A stretch of DNA of 64,000 nucleotides from Panaeolus papilionaceus. Taxonomy: Eukaryota > Basidiomycota > Agaricomycetes > Agaricales. The notes beneath the pieces were generated by a model. That model saw only the letters and a list, made by a program, of their open reading frames with translations. It was not told the DNA's origin and did not search any database. Shown in pieces: positions 23,328 through 34,259 of the stretch. The stretch is from assembly GCA_015501605.1 (NCBI GenBank), contig JADNRZ010000024.1, positions 558,001 to 622,000 of the forward strand, given 5' to 3'. Made by a program: the position numbers and the translations under genes. Numbering within the stretch: position 1 is the stretch's first letter; every line of letters starts with the position of its first letter.

Positions 23328-25392
23328 CTATCTCAACTCCAAAGGTGGGACCCAGTCTGGTACCTTCCCCCACTCAAATCTCTGCGCTTTAAATGCTTCT
23401 GCAGCTGGCTTTGGGAGCATATCCACATAACCCGGCGGCAACTGAGAGTCATACGGCGTCATACCAGCTTGATAGAAGGCAAATCGTAGAGGCTTCTCTC
23501 CGCCAGGTTGAATTGAAAGTATCTCCGTAAAGTCCAGGGCAGCATGCGATGCCGCGGTAGGCTTCGGGATGATAGAAGCTTGTTGTGCGCCAAAGGTCGA
23601 CCCGAATGGGCTCGATGTTGCTGTTGGTGTGGCCATGCTGATGGATACAGCAGACAACATCCCGGGAGCTGAAACAGGGTTCCCGAAAGCCGATTGTGCC
23701 CCGAATGCACTTTGGCCGAAGGAGGAAGTCGCAGGCGCGGTTGAAGTATTTCCAAACGCAGACTGAACAGGCTGTGATGATGTATTTCCAAACGCTGATT
23801 GAGCAGCAAAAGCGCTGGGAGCAGCAGTCGTCGATGTTGAGGGTGTCCCGAAGGCAGGTGGTGCAGTAGGCTGCCCGAATGACGGTTGACCAAAGACGGA
23901 CCCACCGCTTGGTGAATTTGTAGCAGTCACGCCAAATGCCGACGGCTGGTTTGCGAATGCTGAGAAGCCCCCTCCTGTGCTACTACTTGCGGTGCTAGTA
24001 TTGCCAAAAGCACTTGGTGTACTACTCGCACCGCCAAAACTACCAAAAGCACCTGATGCAGGCTTTATAAAGGATGAGCCACCTTGCGCCGCCTGTCCAA
24101 AAGCTGATGGCTGGCCAAAGGCCGAGGTTGTTGCAGCAGGTTGTCCAAAGGCTGACGTCGTTGCACCAGGCTGTGAGGGCTGCCCAAAGACCGATGCGGT
24201 TGTCGTTCCAGACGGCTGACTGAAAGCCGATGTGGTTGTTGCTCCAGAAGGTTGACCAAATGACGGCTGTCCAAAGACAGAATTACTGCTTGTACTCGTT
24301 GAGGGCTGCCCGAAGACAGAAGTAGTTGTCGCAGATGGTTGTCCAAAAGCAGACGCTGTAGGTTGAGCAGGCTGTCCAAATGCTGAAGTTGCCTGTGGTT
24401 GGCCGAACGCAGATGTTGATGACCCAAGAGTGGAGGGCTGGCCAAAAGAAGATTGACCGAAAGCAGGTTTCCCAAAAGCTGAAGTTGTACTCCCAAACGC
24501 TGAAGGTGTACCGAACGCCGATGGTGTAGCGGTGGAACCAAACGCCGATGTTGATGATCCACCGCCGAATGCAGATGGGGTTGAGGTATTGCCAAACGCA
24601 GAAGATGTGGAGGGGAAGGCGGATGTCGTATTAGAACCAAAGGCCGACGTGGTGTCGGTGTTGGCTGCAGCAAGAAGTGAGGGTACTCTACTCTGCTTCG
24701 CTGCCTGTTCAAATGCTTGAGCTGAATTGTTTCGTGCATTCTGAGAAATATTGAGCGACATGATGCTACAATCTTAAACATCGATAGTACGTACTGAGTG
24801 TGCTAGGTCTGCTGCAGCTATTTGAGTGGATTCATATTGCAGCTAAATGTCCATTAGGTGTCATTGAGCTGAATAAATAGGTCTTAAGCTCACATATTCG
24901 TTAATATTCCCGTTTTTCAATGCCGTGACCGCCTTCACTCGAAGTTCTTCTGGTGATTCGTCCAGACCAGATATAAGAAGAGGTTCGTGTTTTGCTGGAG
25001 CGTAAGAGGATAAAGGCCATAGTGGTTTATCTGTTCCTGGATTCAGGTCATTCCCTATTGTGCCCGCACTACAAAGGATGTGACCAGGTTCAGCATCATG
25101 TCTCAGGCCATACAAAAAGCGCATCACTTGAATGGTAGGGGTCCTTTATCGTTGCTCGTACTCGCTTGATTTCCCCATGATGAGTCTAAGCCATAGTTAT
25201 TGTCTACAATTCGACTTCATAAGTTGAACAACGCACTTCCAAACCCAGATTGCCGTGCGTTTGCAGGATGTTCATTCCTACAATTATCACCGAAGCGACA
25301 GGTTCCACGTAAAAAGAATTGACAAACTGCCTGTAATCAATATAATCATCAAATAAAATATAACCACCAGAGTGAATCCAGATACTTACCAT
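23328..25392 (-). CDS. Nup42/Amo1-type nucleoporin: CCCH zinc finger plus FG repeats
   Basis: Minus-strand exons 25392-25390, 25330-25237, 25185-25128, 25068-24894, 24842-24795 and 24740-23328 close in frame, giving 596 residues. The first coding exon is the ATG alone. Residues 4-22 form a zinc finger, C-x7-C-x5-C-x3-H ([19 protein letters not shown]). Next come [20 protein letters not shown] and [19 protein letters not shown], typical of this family. Residues of about 130-530 are a long FG domain built from SAFG, VFGQPS and FGQPAT units. The C-terminus ([12 protein letters not shown]) matches the conserved end that in yeast Nup42 contacts Gle1. Known role: mRNA export at the cytoplasmic face of the pore. 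An internal ATG at 24761 lies within an intron in this model and is not the start. It is divergent from VPS41. Confidence 0.88.
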
Positions 25393-25640
25393 GTACGATT
25401 GCTCGAGCAGAACGAGGTAGATGATGACGGAAGACAAGAAAGTCGAGGAGGTCAATGAGTACGATGATCAGTAGAAAGGAAATATTTTCCCACATGATGA
25501 CCTCAGCAATGTCCAGGTCCGGTTGAATGCTTGGAGCGTGCTCAACTCGCCGGCCACCATCTACCCCAATCATCCCGTCCAGTTACCAGGTTAAATCCTC
25601 TGTCAGGCACGCTGCTTTATCTTGAGGGTACACTGGCAGC
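25393..25640. promoter_or_regulatory. Bidirectional promoter region between nucleoporin and VPS41
   Basis: Only 248 bp separate the two divergent ATGs, so both core promoters and 5' leaders must lie here or overlap the genes. I see no unambiguous TATA box. Inferred from position. Confidence 0.55.
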
Positions 25641-28600
25641 ATGAACTCTGTTGAGGGCGATTCAGCCAAGTCTGAAACCCATGCAGAATCAGCAAATGGA
25701 AAGCAGCCGCACGCCGAGAAAGACGATGTAGCAGTCCGTGTCTCTGAGAGTCCTACACCAATGAGCGATTCGGAGGAGGACGAGGAGGAAGATAATGATA
25801 GCAGTTCTGAATCAACTACGGAGGACGACAACGAAGTCCATCAGAATGGCTCTGCACAACACGCAGTCGTTCAAGATGAAGAGGACGACGAAGATGACGC
25901 AGAGGATGAGGACGAAGATGAAGACGAGGAGGAACCATCACTGAAATATGACAGAATTACGGGCGATATTCCGGATTTACTACGCAAGGATTCGGCGTCT
26001 GGTGTTGCGGTTTCAAACAAGCGAATCGTATGTGCTACACTCTAATATTCCTACAAACGATTGACCATATTGGAAACGGCAGGCCATGGGTACTCATGCT
26101 GGTATTGTCCACATTATGGATCTATCAGGGAAACGTTTAAAATCGTACAAGAAGCATGTTGCTTCCATCATAGACATATCGTTTGACGCGACTTCAGACT
26201 TTGTCGCAACAGCGTCAATAGATGGTCAGTTATCCACTCATCCTGCTTCAACGTTGAAAGTGACTCATCTTCCTCAGGGCAGGTCGTGGTACATTCTCTC
26301 TCAACGCCAGAGTCCTACTCGTTTGACATGAAGCGACCCATGCGGACAGTTGCAATGGAACCCAATTTCGCGAAACGCGGTACCAGGTCTTTCGTTTGCG
26401 GTGGATTATCAGGTGCTCTTGTTTTACGATCGAAAGGATGGCTGGGTCATAAAGAAACCACCATTCATTCAAACGAAGGCCCTATATGGCAGGTCAGGTG
26501 GAGGGGAAATGTTATTGCTTGGGCGAACGACATGGTGCGCTGTCTCCATTTAACCAGTGATAACGTGCCAAACACTAAAACGAAATAAATAGGGGGTGAA
26601 ATTGTATGATGTCAATACGCAAACGCGAATCGCCTACATTGACAGACCTGCGGACAGCCCACGCGCAGATCTATTCAAATGCAGCCTACACTGGCAAGAC
26701 GATTACACCCTCCTCATCGCCTGGGCCAACTTTATTAAAGTGGTCCGCCTGCGAACCCGCCAATCCCCCACTTCCGATGAATCACCACTCCAACCCGAAG
26801 TCACGGCCGTATTCCAACTGGATTGTATGATTTCTGGGATTGTACCACATCCCTCGCCCGCACCACCGCCTTCCTCCGCCCTAGACACGCTTCCCAAGTT
26901 AGAAGGCGCAAAGAAACCAAAACAGGCTGCCTTAACATCATTCCTCGTCATCGCATACTCACCACCCGAAGCATTTGACGATGCTGATGAAATCACAGAA
27001 GACAGAGCTCGACAAGCACGCAAAGCTGCTGAAAGACCAGAGCTACGGATTATATCCCGCGCAGGAGAAGAGTTAGCGGCTGATGCACTCAGTATCACGG
27101 ATTTCCAGCACTGGGGATGTAACGACTATGTTTTGGCAGATGTTGGAGGAGCTGATGACCCGTTGATGCAAGATGCGGATAGGAGTTATGTGGTAATGAG
27201 CCCGAGGGACCTTGTTCGTGTCAGAATGCGGGACAGACGTGATCACGTTGCTTGGTTGCTGGAGAAACGAAGATACGAGGAGGCGCTGATGGAGGTAGAG
27301 AAACTGGAGGAAGAGGAAAGCGTTACTGGTGGTCCTGCAGGCATCAAAGTCACAGCAGCGAGCACTGACGGCGCGGCCACACCATCTGAGGATCATCCGT
27401 CGATGTATTTGACTTCCCAGCAAATTGGATCGAAGTTCATTGCACACCTCATTCATGAAGGTGACTTCGTCAAGGCTGCGTCGCTATGTCCCAAAGTTTG
27501 CGGTAAGGATGTCAAACGATGGGAGAAATGGATTTTCGAGTTTGCAGGAAAGAACCAACTTCAGGTATTGTATTTTTTTAACCAAAAAAAACCCCCTTTG
27601 TAATAAACGTGACCCTGCACCAGGCCATCATCTCCTACGTCCCTATCACTAACCCAAGATTGGACCATGTTGTCTATGAGATGATGCTAGGGCACTTCTT
27701 AACGCATGATCGTGATGTAGGTACCTTGGGAAGGTGTTCAGACGGTCTTTAATTATTTTATTTATCCAGGCCCTTCTGCGTACAGTCAAAGAATGGCCAC
27801 GAGAAATCTACAATATCTCAGCAGTAATTATTGCCGTCCGTGCAGAGCTCGACAGAACAGCATCGACATCCTCAACCATATCTTCTAATGGAAGCTCAAC
27901 AATCCTTATGGAGTGTCTAGCCGAACTGCAAGTCCTGTTTACCGGTTTCATACCCTCAAACTAATCCTATTCTATAGGTACACGGCCAATCGTCAACCTG
28001 GAAAAGCACTTCCTTTCTATCTCCGCCTACGGCGACCCAATGTATTCGACCTCATCAAAGAAAACAACCTGTTCACAGATGTCCAAGACCAAGTCCTCTT
28101 ACTCGTGGAGTTTGACCACGAGTTGATGGAGCGGCGGAAAGCTGAGGGGTGGGTCACCACTGGGCGAGAGGTCCACAGCGAAGCTATCCAGCTGCTCGTC
28201 AATAACAGTCATTCAATTCCCGTAAGCTTTATAATATCTCATTTAAATAAGGAGGGGTATTCCTAACATTCATCGACCTACCAGATTACTCGTGTCGTGC
28301 AACAACTGGAACAGAAGCCGTATTACCTCTTCTTGTACCTGGACGCGCTCCTACATAAAGACCCGCAATATGTGACCGGATTTGCTGACCGCCAGGTACC
28401 TCCAGTCTCAACCCCTCTTTGTTTTTATCTGTAGTTCTTATATTGTGCCTTTAGGTCAAACTATACGCTGAGTTTGCGACAGTACGGTTGATCGATTTCT
28501 TGCGTGCAAGCACTTCTTACAATCTGGAGATCGTGAGTCCAGGTCACATACATCTCAACCTCTCGTCTCATATTTTTTCCTTAGGCCTACAATGTCTGTC

Positions 28601-29497
28601 AGGAACGAGACCTGGTCCCGGAGATGGTCTTCCTACTTGGTCGGATGGGCAACAATAAGAAAGCCCTTATGCTTATCATTGAGCGACTTGGTGATGTTGA
28701 ACGCGCGATTGAGTTTGCCAAAGAACAAAGTGACGATGACCTCTGGGAAGACCTCCTGAAGTATTCTGAAACGCGACCAGGTATATCATCCTCTCCCAAA
28801 GGTTGACATTTAATGTTAACTGGACATTGGTTTCAGCATTTATTCGCGGTCTTCTTGAGAACGTTGGCGTGGAAATCAGCCCAATTCGCCTCATCCGACG
28901 CATCAAGAACGGACTCGAAATTCCGGGTCTGAAGGAAGCATTAATCAAGATTCTTCAAGACTTCCATCTACAAATCTCTCTCTTGGAAGGGTGCCAAACT
29001 ATTCTTAACGGTGATAGCAATGATCTTTCGAAAGCGTTGCATAAAGGACAATCAGGGGGATGGTTCCTTACACGTACGTTTCTTTACTCCCTATTCGTTC
29101 GCCTTGCCGAGTCTCATGGATTTCGATCATATAGCTGGCACGTCGTGTAAGATCTGCTCAAAGACCTTACATTCAACACCTCAGTCGTTAAGTTTGCTGT
29201 TCCTCTGTCGACACATCGTCCATGCTGCATGTATCCAGAAAGGGGACTCGTCGGAGCCCCTGCTCCAACCAGACGACCCCATCTTTGACTTGCGTTACTC
29301 AGAGGGTACACGAGGGTTGTCCTACAAAGGGGGTAGTACCAGCAGTAGCATTGCTTTGTGAGTTTCATGGATTCTCGTCTGGGTTTGAGCATATTTTAAT
29401 GGTGATTTGTTTTAGCGAATCAATGATCAAACCGAGACTCGATAGAGGCTGCCCTATCTGTCACAAAAAAGGAGAAGGTCAACGCGTGTCGACATGA
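25641..29497 (+). CDS. VPS41: VPS41, HOPS tethering complex subunit
   Basis: Thirteen exons close exactly: 25641-26027, 26083-26224, 26278-26534, 26593-27564, 27624-27716, 27770-27936, 27978-28221, 28285-28395, 28455-28532, 28585-28780, 28837-29073, 29135-29357 and 29416-29497, giving 1062 residues. An acidic N-terminal tail (about 1-110) precedes a beta-propeller (GTHAGIVHIMDLSG, GVKLYDVNTQTRIAYID). A clathrin-heavy-chain-type helical repeat region follows (KALPFYLRLRRPNVFDLIKE, DLWEDLLKYSETRP, IRLIRRIKNGLEIPGLKEAL). The C-terminal RING-like domain has CKICSKTL, CRHIVHAACI and CPICHKK at about 965-1050. Known role: tethering and fusion at the vacuole and late endosome with the HOPS core. The exon at 27770 ends at a GTTTAC donor, giving a 41-nt intron. 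Confidence 0.95.
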
Positions 29498-30102
29498 CGA
29501 GCCACCTGCAACTCGTTCCATGACCCCTGTCCTTCGCCCCGGTATACCGTGTCTAGTCTTTGTGATGCCCCGCTTCTTTGGCTTCTCATTTCATTTCTTT
29601 CAACTTGCATATTGGGTTATTTCAATCCAACCCCTTCTACGACAGCCCTCGCGTTATATTATATTTTCAGCTTCTAGGATTTCCTCTGGTTGTCTTCATC
29701 TGATATCTGTATTCGCCTTTGCGGCGTTGATTCGTACACATATATTTACCATTACAATGTAGTTTTAGCATTCACATCTTTGAACATTTCGAGGAACATC
29801 GTTCTCGAATTATCAGGCCGGGTTCATTTATGAAACTTGTTTTCCATATCGACGCAGAGCAGTCGATGGATCCCTAAAATCAGTGCGCATCGGCTCTTCT
29901 GCCGTCCTTGAAAACGGGTAACCCCCGCCGAATTAATTGAAACTTTTCGAAAGGGTGTAGTAGCAGATCGCAATCCCAGATGTTTTGACAATCCACCATA
30001 TCATATGAACTGGGCATATTTGTGATCATAAACAGAAGAAGTACAGGGACTAGGGAGACTCGGATAGTTGCATGTTAAATTGACTAATGATGACAAAAAC
30101 TA
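29498..30102. other. Intergenic region between convergent genes
   Basis: 3' flanks of VPS41 and of the minus-strand gene at 30103. It is T-rich at about 29520-29760. No gene seen. Confidence 0.5.
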
Positions 30103-32062
30103 TTAGATCTTGTGAGGGGGTAAAAGCCCACAGGCATCCAGAAGGGACTTTGAGCTCTCAACTGTCGGAACAAGTTGTAACTTTGAAAGCAAAGAGAGGG
30201 GAAGAGCAGTGTCACCCGAGAGATCACATTCGTGATAATCTCCCCCTGATTTCCGGCCCCTTTTGAATAGTCTCAGTCCCTTGTGTTTCCAAGTAGTTTG
30301 AAAGCATGCTGTGACATCCAAACGCATCCGAGTGAAGGCCGAACGGTCCCGAGCACCCAGCCCGATAACAACACCAAAGCAGCAATCGCCGACAGACACG
30401 CGTGAGTCTAAAACACGACTCGGATTTACCGCGACGTTCCACCTGCAAGCAGTATCGTCATGTGTACGAAACCCTTCACCCAGCGTGGCAAAGGGAAGAG
30501 TGTACGCATGACCTATTTCTTCGGTGACGCTTGTGATAGAAATGCATGGTTGGAAGTCCAGAATGGCAGGGATATCCCCAGGTAGACGCTGGTCAAAGGA
30601 CCATGTCAGTGTCAAACCACTACACCTGTAACCCGTTTTCACAGTCTCCTCCTTATCCTTCTCATCCTTCTTATCACTACTAGGTTTTGGGTCGAGTGGT
30701 TTCTCCGCGTTTCGGGACCGTATTAGGAGCTTTAGCCCGAAGTCTTCGTTTTTGTAGCTTTCGATAGCCACGATCCGAGCCTCAATCAAGTGTTTGTATT
30801 CGCGACCGGCGACGTGGATCGGAATAGTTTTACTGAAGAAGACGTATGACTGGACATGAAGCCAATGGATCGCTTGTCGCTCTTGTTGGGAAGATGGTAC
30901 TGGCTCGTCGACGGACATGGTGGTCCACTTCCTGGTGTTGTCCAATATCGCTCGGAGTATTTTGCTGGATTTTGGGTATTCCAGGACTTCGTTTTGTCCT
31001 GCACCGATAGACACCGTGCGCCCCATCTTAAAGGTATAAAACAATCAGACAGGTCTTGTAAACATCAGATGCTCTCTGCCCACCTGTGCCACATATGGAA
31101 ACATGCGTGCCCTAATTGCAGTGCTCCTTCGGTTTACCTCCTTCATATGTTCGCTAAGGCTGGATTCACCGGTCTGCAGAATGGCAGGGATATCTATACG
31201 GAGAGCTTGCCACCATTCACAGAGCTTCTTGATATCGCCCACAAATATATCCATGTCTCTAATGGAATCGTCCAGCTGTGGAAAGATCTCGGGCGGGCGG
31301 GAACCATATTTTGTCAAGACGTCGCCTATACAATCACGTTAAATAAGTCAGAACCATGAAGAGGGTTAATATATTATATCGTACCTTGGGCGAGGTCCGC
31401 AATCCGGATCAGGGGATTGAATCCCTGCCCAAGGGTGTTGCACCCCTGCGGGTAGGATGGAGGTTTCACACCCATCAACAGCTGTTTGATGAAACATTTC
31501 AATGAGCGGTGGGAGGACATTCATTATGTATTAACGACACCTTCCGGATGGACCCTCTGAGGGCTAAAAAACAATCACGCGTCTCAACCAGTTTTGCATC
31601 TAACCAACCTAAACCTCGAGCGAGATCCTGTCGACTTTGCTCGCTAGGGTTGAGGATGGAGACGGATGCACAGTATTGCATTGTCATGAAAGCACAAAAA
31701 GCCGTGTCGAAGCTGGCGTCTAGGTGTTCGTAGAATGTCGCCACCCTTTGTTGTAAAAGCGCTAGGTTTTCGTTGTTCAAATGCTCGATGCTAATGGAAT
31801 CAATTAGTGATATTCATGAGGTTAAAAACTGCTTTCATGCATACTGTGTTCCATCGTTCAAAAAAGGAACGATGAAGTTAGAAGCTCGCTCTATAGCTAA
31901 TCCAATCTTATAATGAATAGGTTCTGCGGATGGTGCTTCTGGTTGTGTAGCTGCCGGTATCTGATTTGTCGTTGCTAATTGTATAGCCGCAGTGGCCAAG
32001 TGGCTTGAGAGGACCAGCTGGGAGTTAGAAAATGGCCTCGGCCTAGGGTTCGAGGGTGGCAT
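30103..32062 (-). CDS. Unrecognised protein A: helical N-terminal part, beta-rich C-terminal part
   Basis: Minus-strand exons 32062-31845, 31790-31541, 31481-31385, 31325-31084 and 31026-30103 close in frame, giving 576 residues. I do not recognise the family. Residues of about 40-290 look all-helical and amphipathic (IGLAIERASNFIVPFL, NLALLQQRVATFYEHLDASF, SLSEHMKEVNRRSTAIRARM). Residues of about 320-560 look beta-rich (HWLHVQSYVFFSKTIPIHVA, GLTLTWSFDQRLPGD, RMRLDVTACFQTTW), interrupted by a Lys/Asp/Glu-rich linker (KPSSDKKDEKDKEE). No signal peptide, strong membrane span or catalytic motif stands out. It is head-to-head with protein B, whose overall plan (helical first half, strand-like second half) is similar, although I cannot align the two. 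Regular introns and an intact frame argue for a live gene. Confidence 0.7.
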
Positions 32063-32411
32063 GGAGGGACGTCTGGTTGGCGAGCGTTTTTGGGCGTTGA
32101 GGTAGAGATGAATGGTTGGATTTGGTTGGATTTTAAAAACACAAATCGCTCTGTATTTATGAGTCCCAAGTTAGGAGAAATCTTGTTCAGTTCAGGAGGG
32201 TTCGCACTAAGTCCAGCCTAGTCCAGCTCAGCGTTTAATTTCGAGCCGAACCGTGACACCCGTGACGGGATCATGATTGACGAGGTCGCTTGGCAGTGAT
32301 TTGCTTACATAACGTAGTCTGTCAAAATCCATTCCAAATTGATAACACGGCCATGAATCACCTTGAACCTCATCCATGTCTAATAAACCGTCGTCCTTTC
32401 TTCTGAGAAAT
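32063..32411. promoter_or_regulatory. Shared divergent promoter region of unrecognised genes A and B
   Basis: 349 bp separate the two ATGs (32062 minus, 32412 plus). Both promoters must lie here. The open frame at 32228-32434 on the minus strand overlaps the start of gene B and is a shadow. No motif is clear enough to name. Confidence 0.5.
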
Positions 32412-34030
32412 ATGGCACAAGGTTTTACCCTCAAACCCCTCGCTTTTCATGCTGAAAACATCGTCGAAGACCTGTGGCCTGTATTGAGGTCTGGCGGTCT
32501 GTAAGTGTGCAAGACTTATGTTTTTTGGGTCCTCATCTTACCCTCATCAGGCTGGATAAGGTTGTGGCTCTGGAGCTAAGATCTCTCCTTGAGAGCTTCA
32601 TGCAGGCCTTCAAATACTGTTACGTATCAGTACAGTACACCATGTTGGCGCTGAACAACCTGCGTCGACTGTTGGAATCTTGGGATGAAGACAGATCGTC
32701 AAGTAAGCGTTGGGCAATTGAAACAATTTTGAAACATTACGCATTGGCATTTGCAAGCGCGGTGGACGCATCGCAGGCGTACTCTTGTGTGAGAGGAAGC
32801 ATGGAAGTAGTCAGTACCCGCAACCTCCTACTGTATTGCTACTTACGCATTGCTTCCGGTGTGCTATCATAGCTATTGCGCAAGGTCATAGACACTTACG
32901 GTGCAAACGCGATACTAGAGAGAGTTTTTCAATATCCTCTTACCAGACAGAGTACGTGTATTGCCTGAAATTCAGTATGACTTTGTGCCGTGCTGACCTT
33001 GCCTATCATAGCACATGTCGTAAAAGACACTATTCAGAGCATTGGAGATGCTACACTTGTACATCTTCAACAAATTCAGCGCAAATGCATCGAATTTGTG
33101 AATTTACTTCGCGAGGTTAATAAGATGCTTACTTTATTCGTACAAGACGAGAAAATTTCGTTGGCTCAGCCATTGACGTCGATCCCTGTGTGGGCGGCGA
33201 ATCCCGTAGGGGTCTGGCAAAGCTTGTGGCACGACACTTTGAGTACCGAATTAGATGTGAGCCTTTCTTGGCCACTTCGTAGTACAGTACTCATATTTTT
33301 TCAGTTGATCTGCATCGCCATCGAATACAAAGAACTATTCCTGTGGACCAGCAGGTTTGACAGAGAAATAATGGATACCGATATGAAGGCGAGGCTACCG
33401 ACCATTTCTGTGCCAGAGATCAAGCTTCAAGTGCCGGAAGACCCACCCATAATATTTCCTGCAGCTGCTCCTACATGGCCATACCCTGAGAGAGCCATCC
33501 CGTCGACTATCATACAACTGCCCTACAAGTCTTCCGCGACGTGCTCACTGAAGTTGGAAAGCCTTGAGCGAATCGCAGATGGCGTATCGATCATGAAACT
33601 TGCCTTCCACATTGACGGAGCAGTGGACCGGTCCCTGAAAGCCGTATTCATCAAGTGTTCCGCCATCCGCACCTCAGGAAACCCTCTTCCCCCTCCCAAA
33701 GTCGTAGATCACACTCCCAAAAGTTTCGACGATCTTGTCCGCGACTCACATCTCAAGCCCAAACACTCTCGGGCAAACATTCAGGTACGATCTGGCCCTG
33801 GCCCTACAGACGTGAACTGGACCATCTCGCGGCCTCGTTATCGTGGACTGGTCTCCCCATTTCCCACCGATTTCACCCTATCTCTGAAGTTGGAATATGG
33901 CCAGAGTGCCTCGCTTGAAACCTATATGAACCTTGAATATAATCGATGGCAATTTTGGGACTCTCGATACACGCTTGGAAGGAACTGCGAGCTATTTATA
34001 GCTGCTGGACAATCCCATTCGCGATCTTGA
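32412..34030 (+). CDS. Unrecognised protein B: helical N-terminal part, beta-rich C-terminal part
   Basis: Exons 32412-32500, 32551-32809, 32873-32951, 33012-33256 and 33305-34030 close in frame, giving 465 residues. No family is recognised. The first about 220 residues are predicted by eye to be helical (VVALELRSLLESFMQAFKYC, WAIETILKHYALAFASAVDA, DATLVHLQQIQRKCIEFVNL). The rest alternates hydrophobic and polar residues like a beta domain (CSLKLESLERIADGVSIMKL, ANIQVRSGPGPTDVNWTISR, DFTLSLKLEYGQSASLETYM). There is no signal peptide, and no Cys clusters or catalytic motifs are seen. It is transcribed divergently from protein A across 349 bp, which suggests joint expression or a common origin (inference). 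Confidence 0.7.
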
Positions 34031-34259
34031 ATGCCGTATATAGCATGCTTAATATGCTTTATACGTTTGGATATGTTCTAGGACGTGAATTGTTTCAGGG
34101 GTATCGAGGAGGTCAGTGTGTTCTCTTGTTAGTCCACAAGCAGGGTATGAGTTTTTGTTTCATTGATTCTGAACATTCTACTACTTCATTAAAAGTGTAA
34201 AAGAGATTAGGCCGCCTACATTTGTCATTACATGCGCATCATAACCATTCATTTATAAC

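Noticed and set aside
23328..24761. Nucleoporin start at the internal ATG 24761
   Set aside because: That ATG lies in an intron of the model that links the upstream CCCH finger and KPLWPLSSY exons in perfect phase.
24065..24781. Minus-strand open frame rich in Leu, Arg, Pro and Gln
   Set aside because: It is a frame-shifted shadow of the FG-repeat coding sequence.
31381..31481. Apparent short inverted repeats (CCCTTGGGCAGGG-like) in gene A
   Set aside because: They are part of an exon that closes in frame and encodes NTLGQGFNPLIRIADLAQ; no evidence for a separate element.
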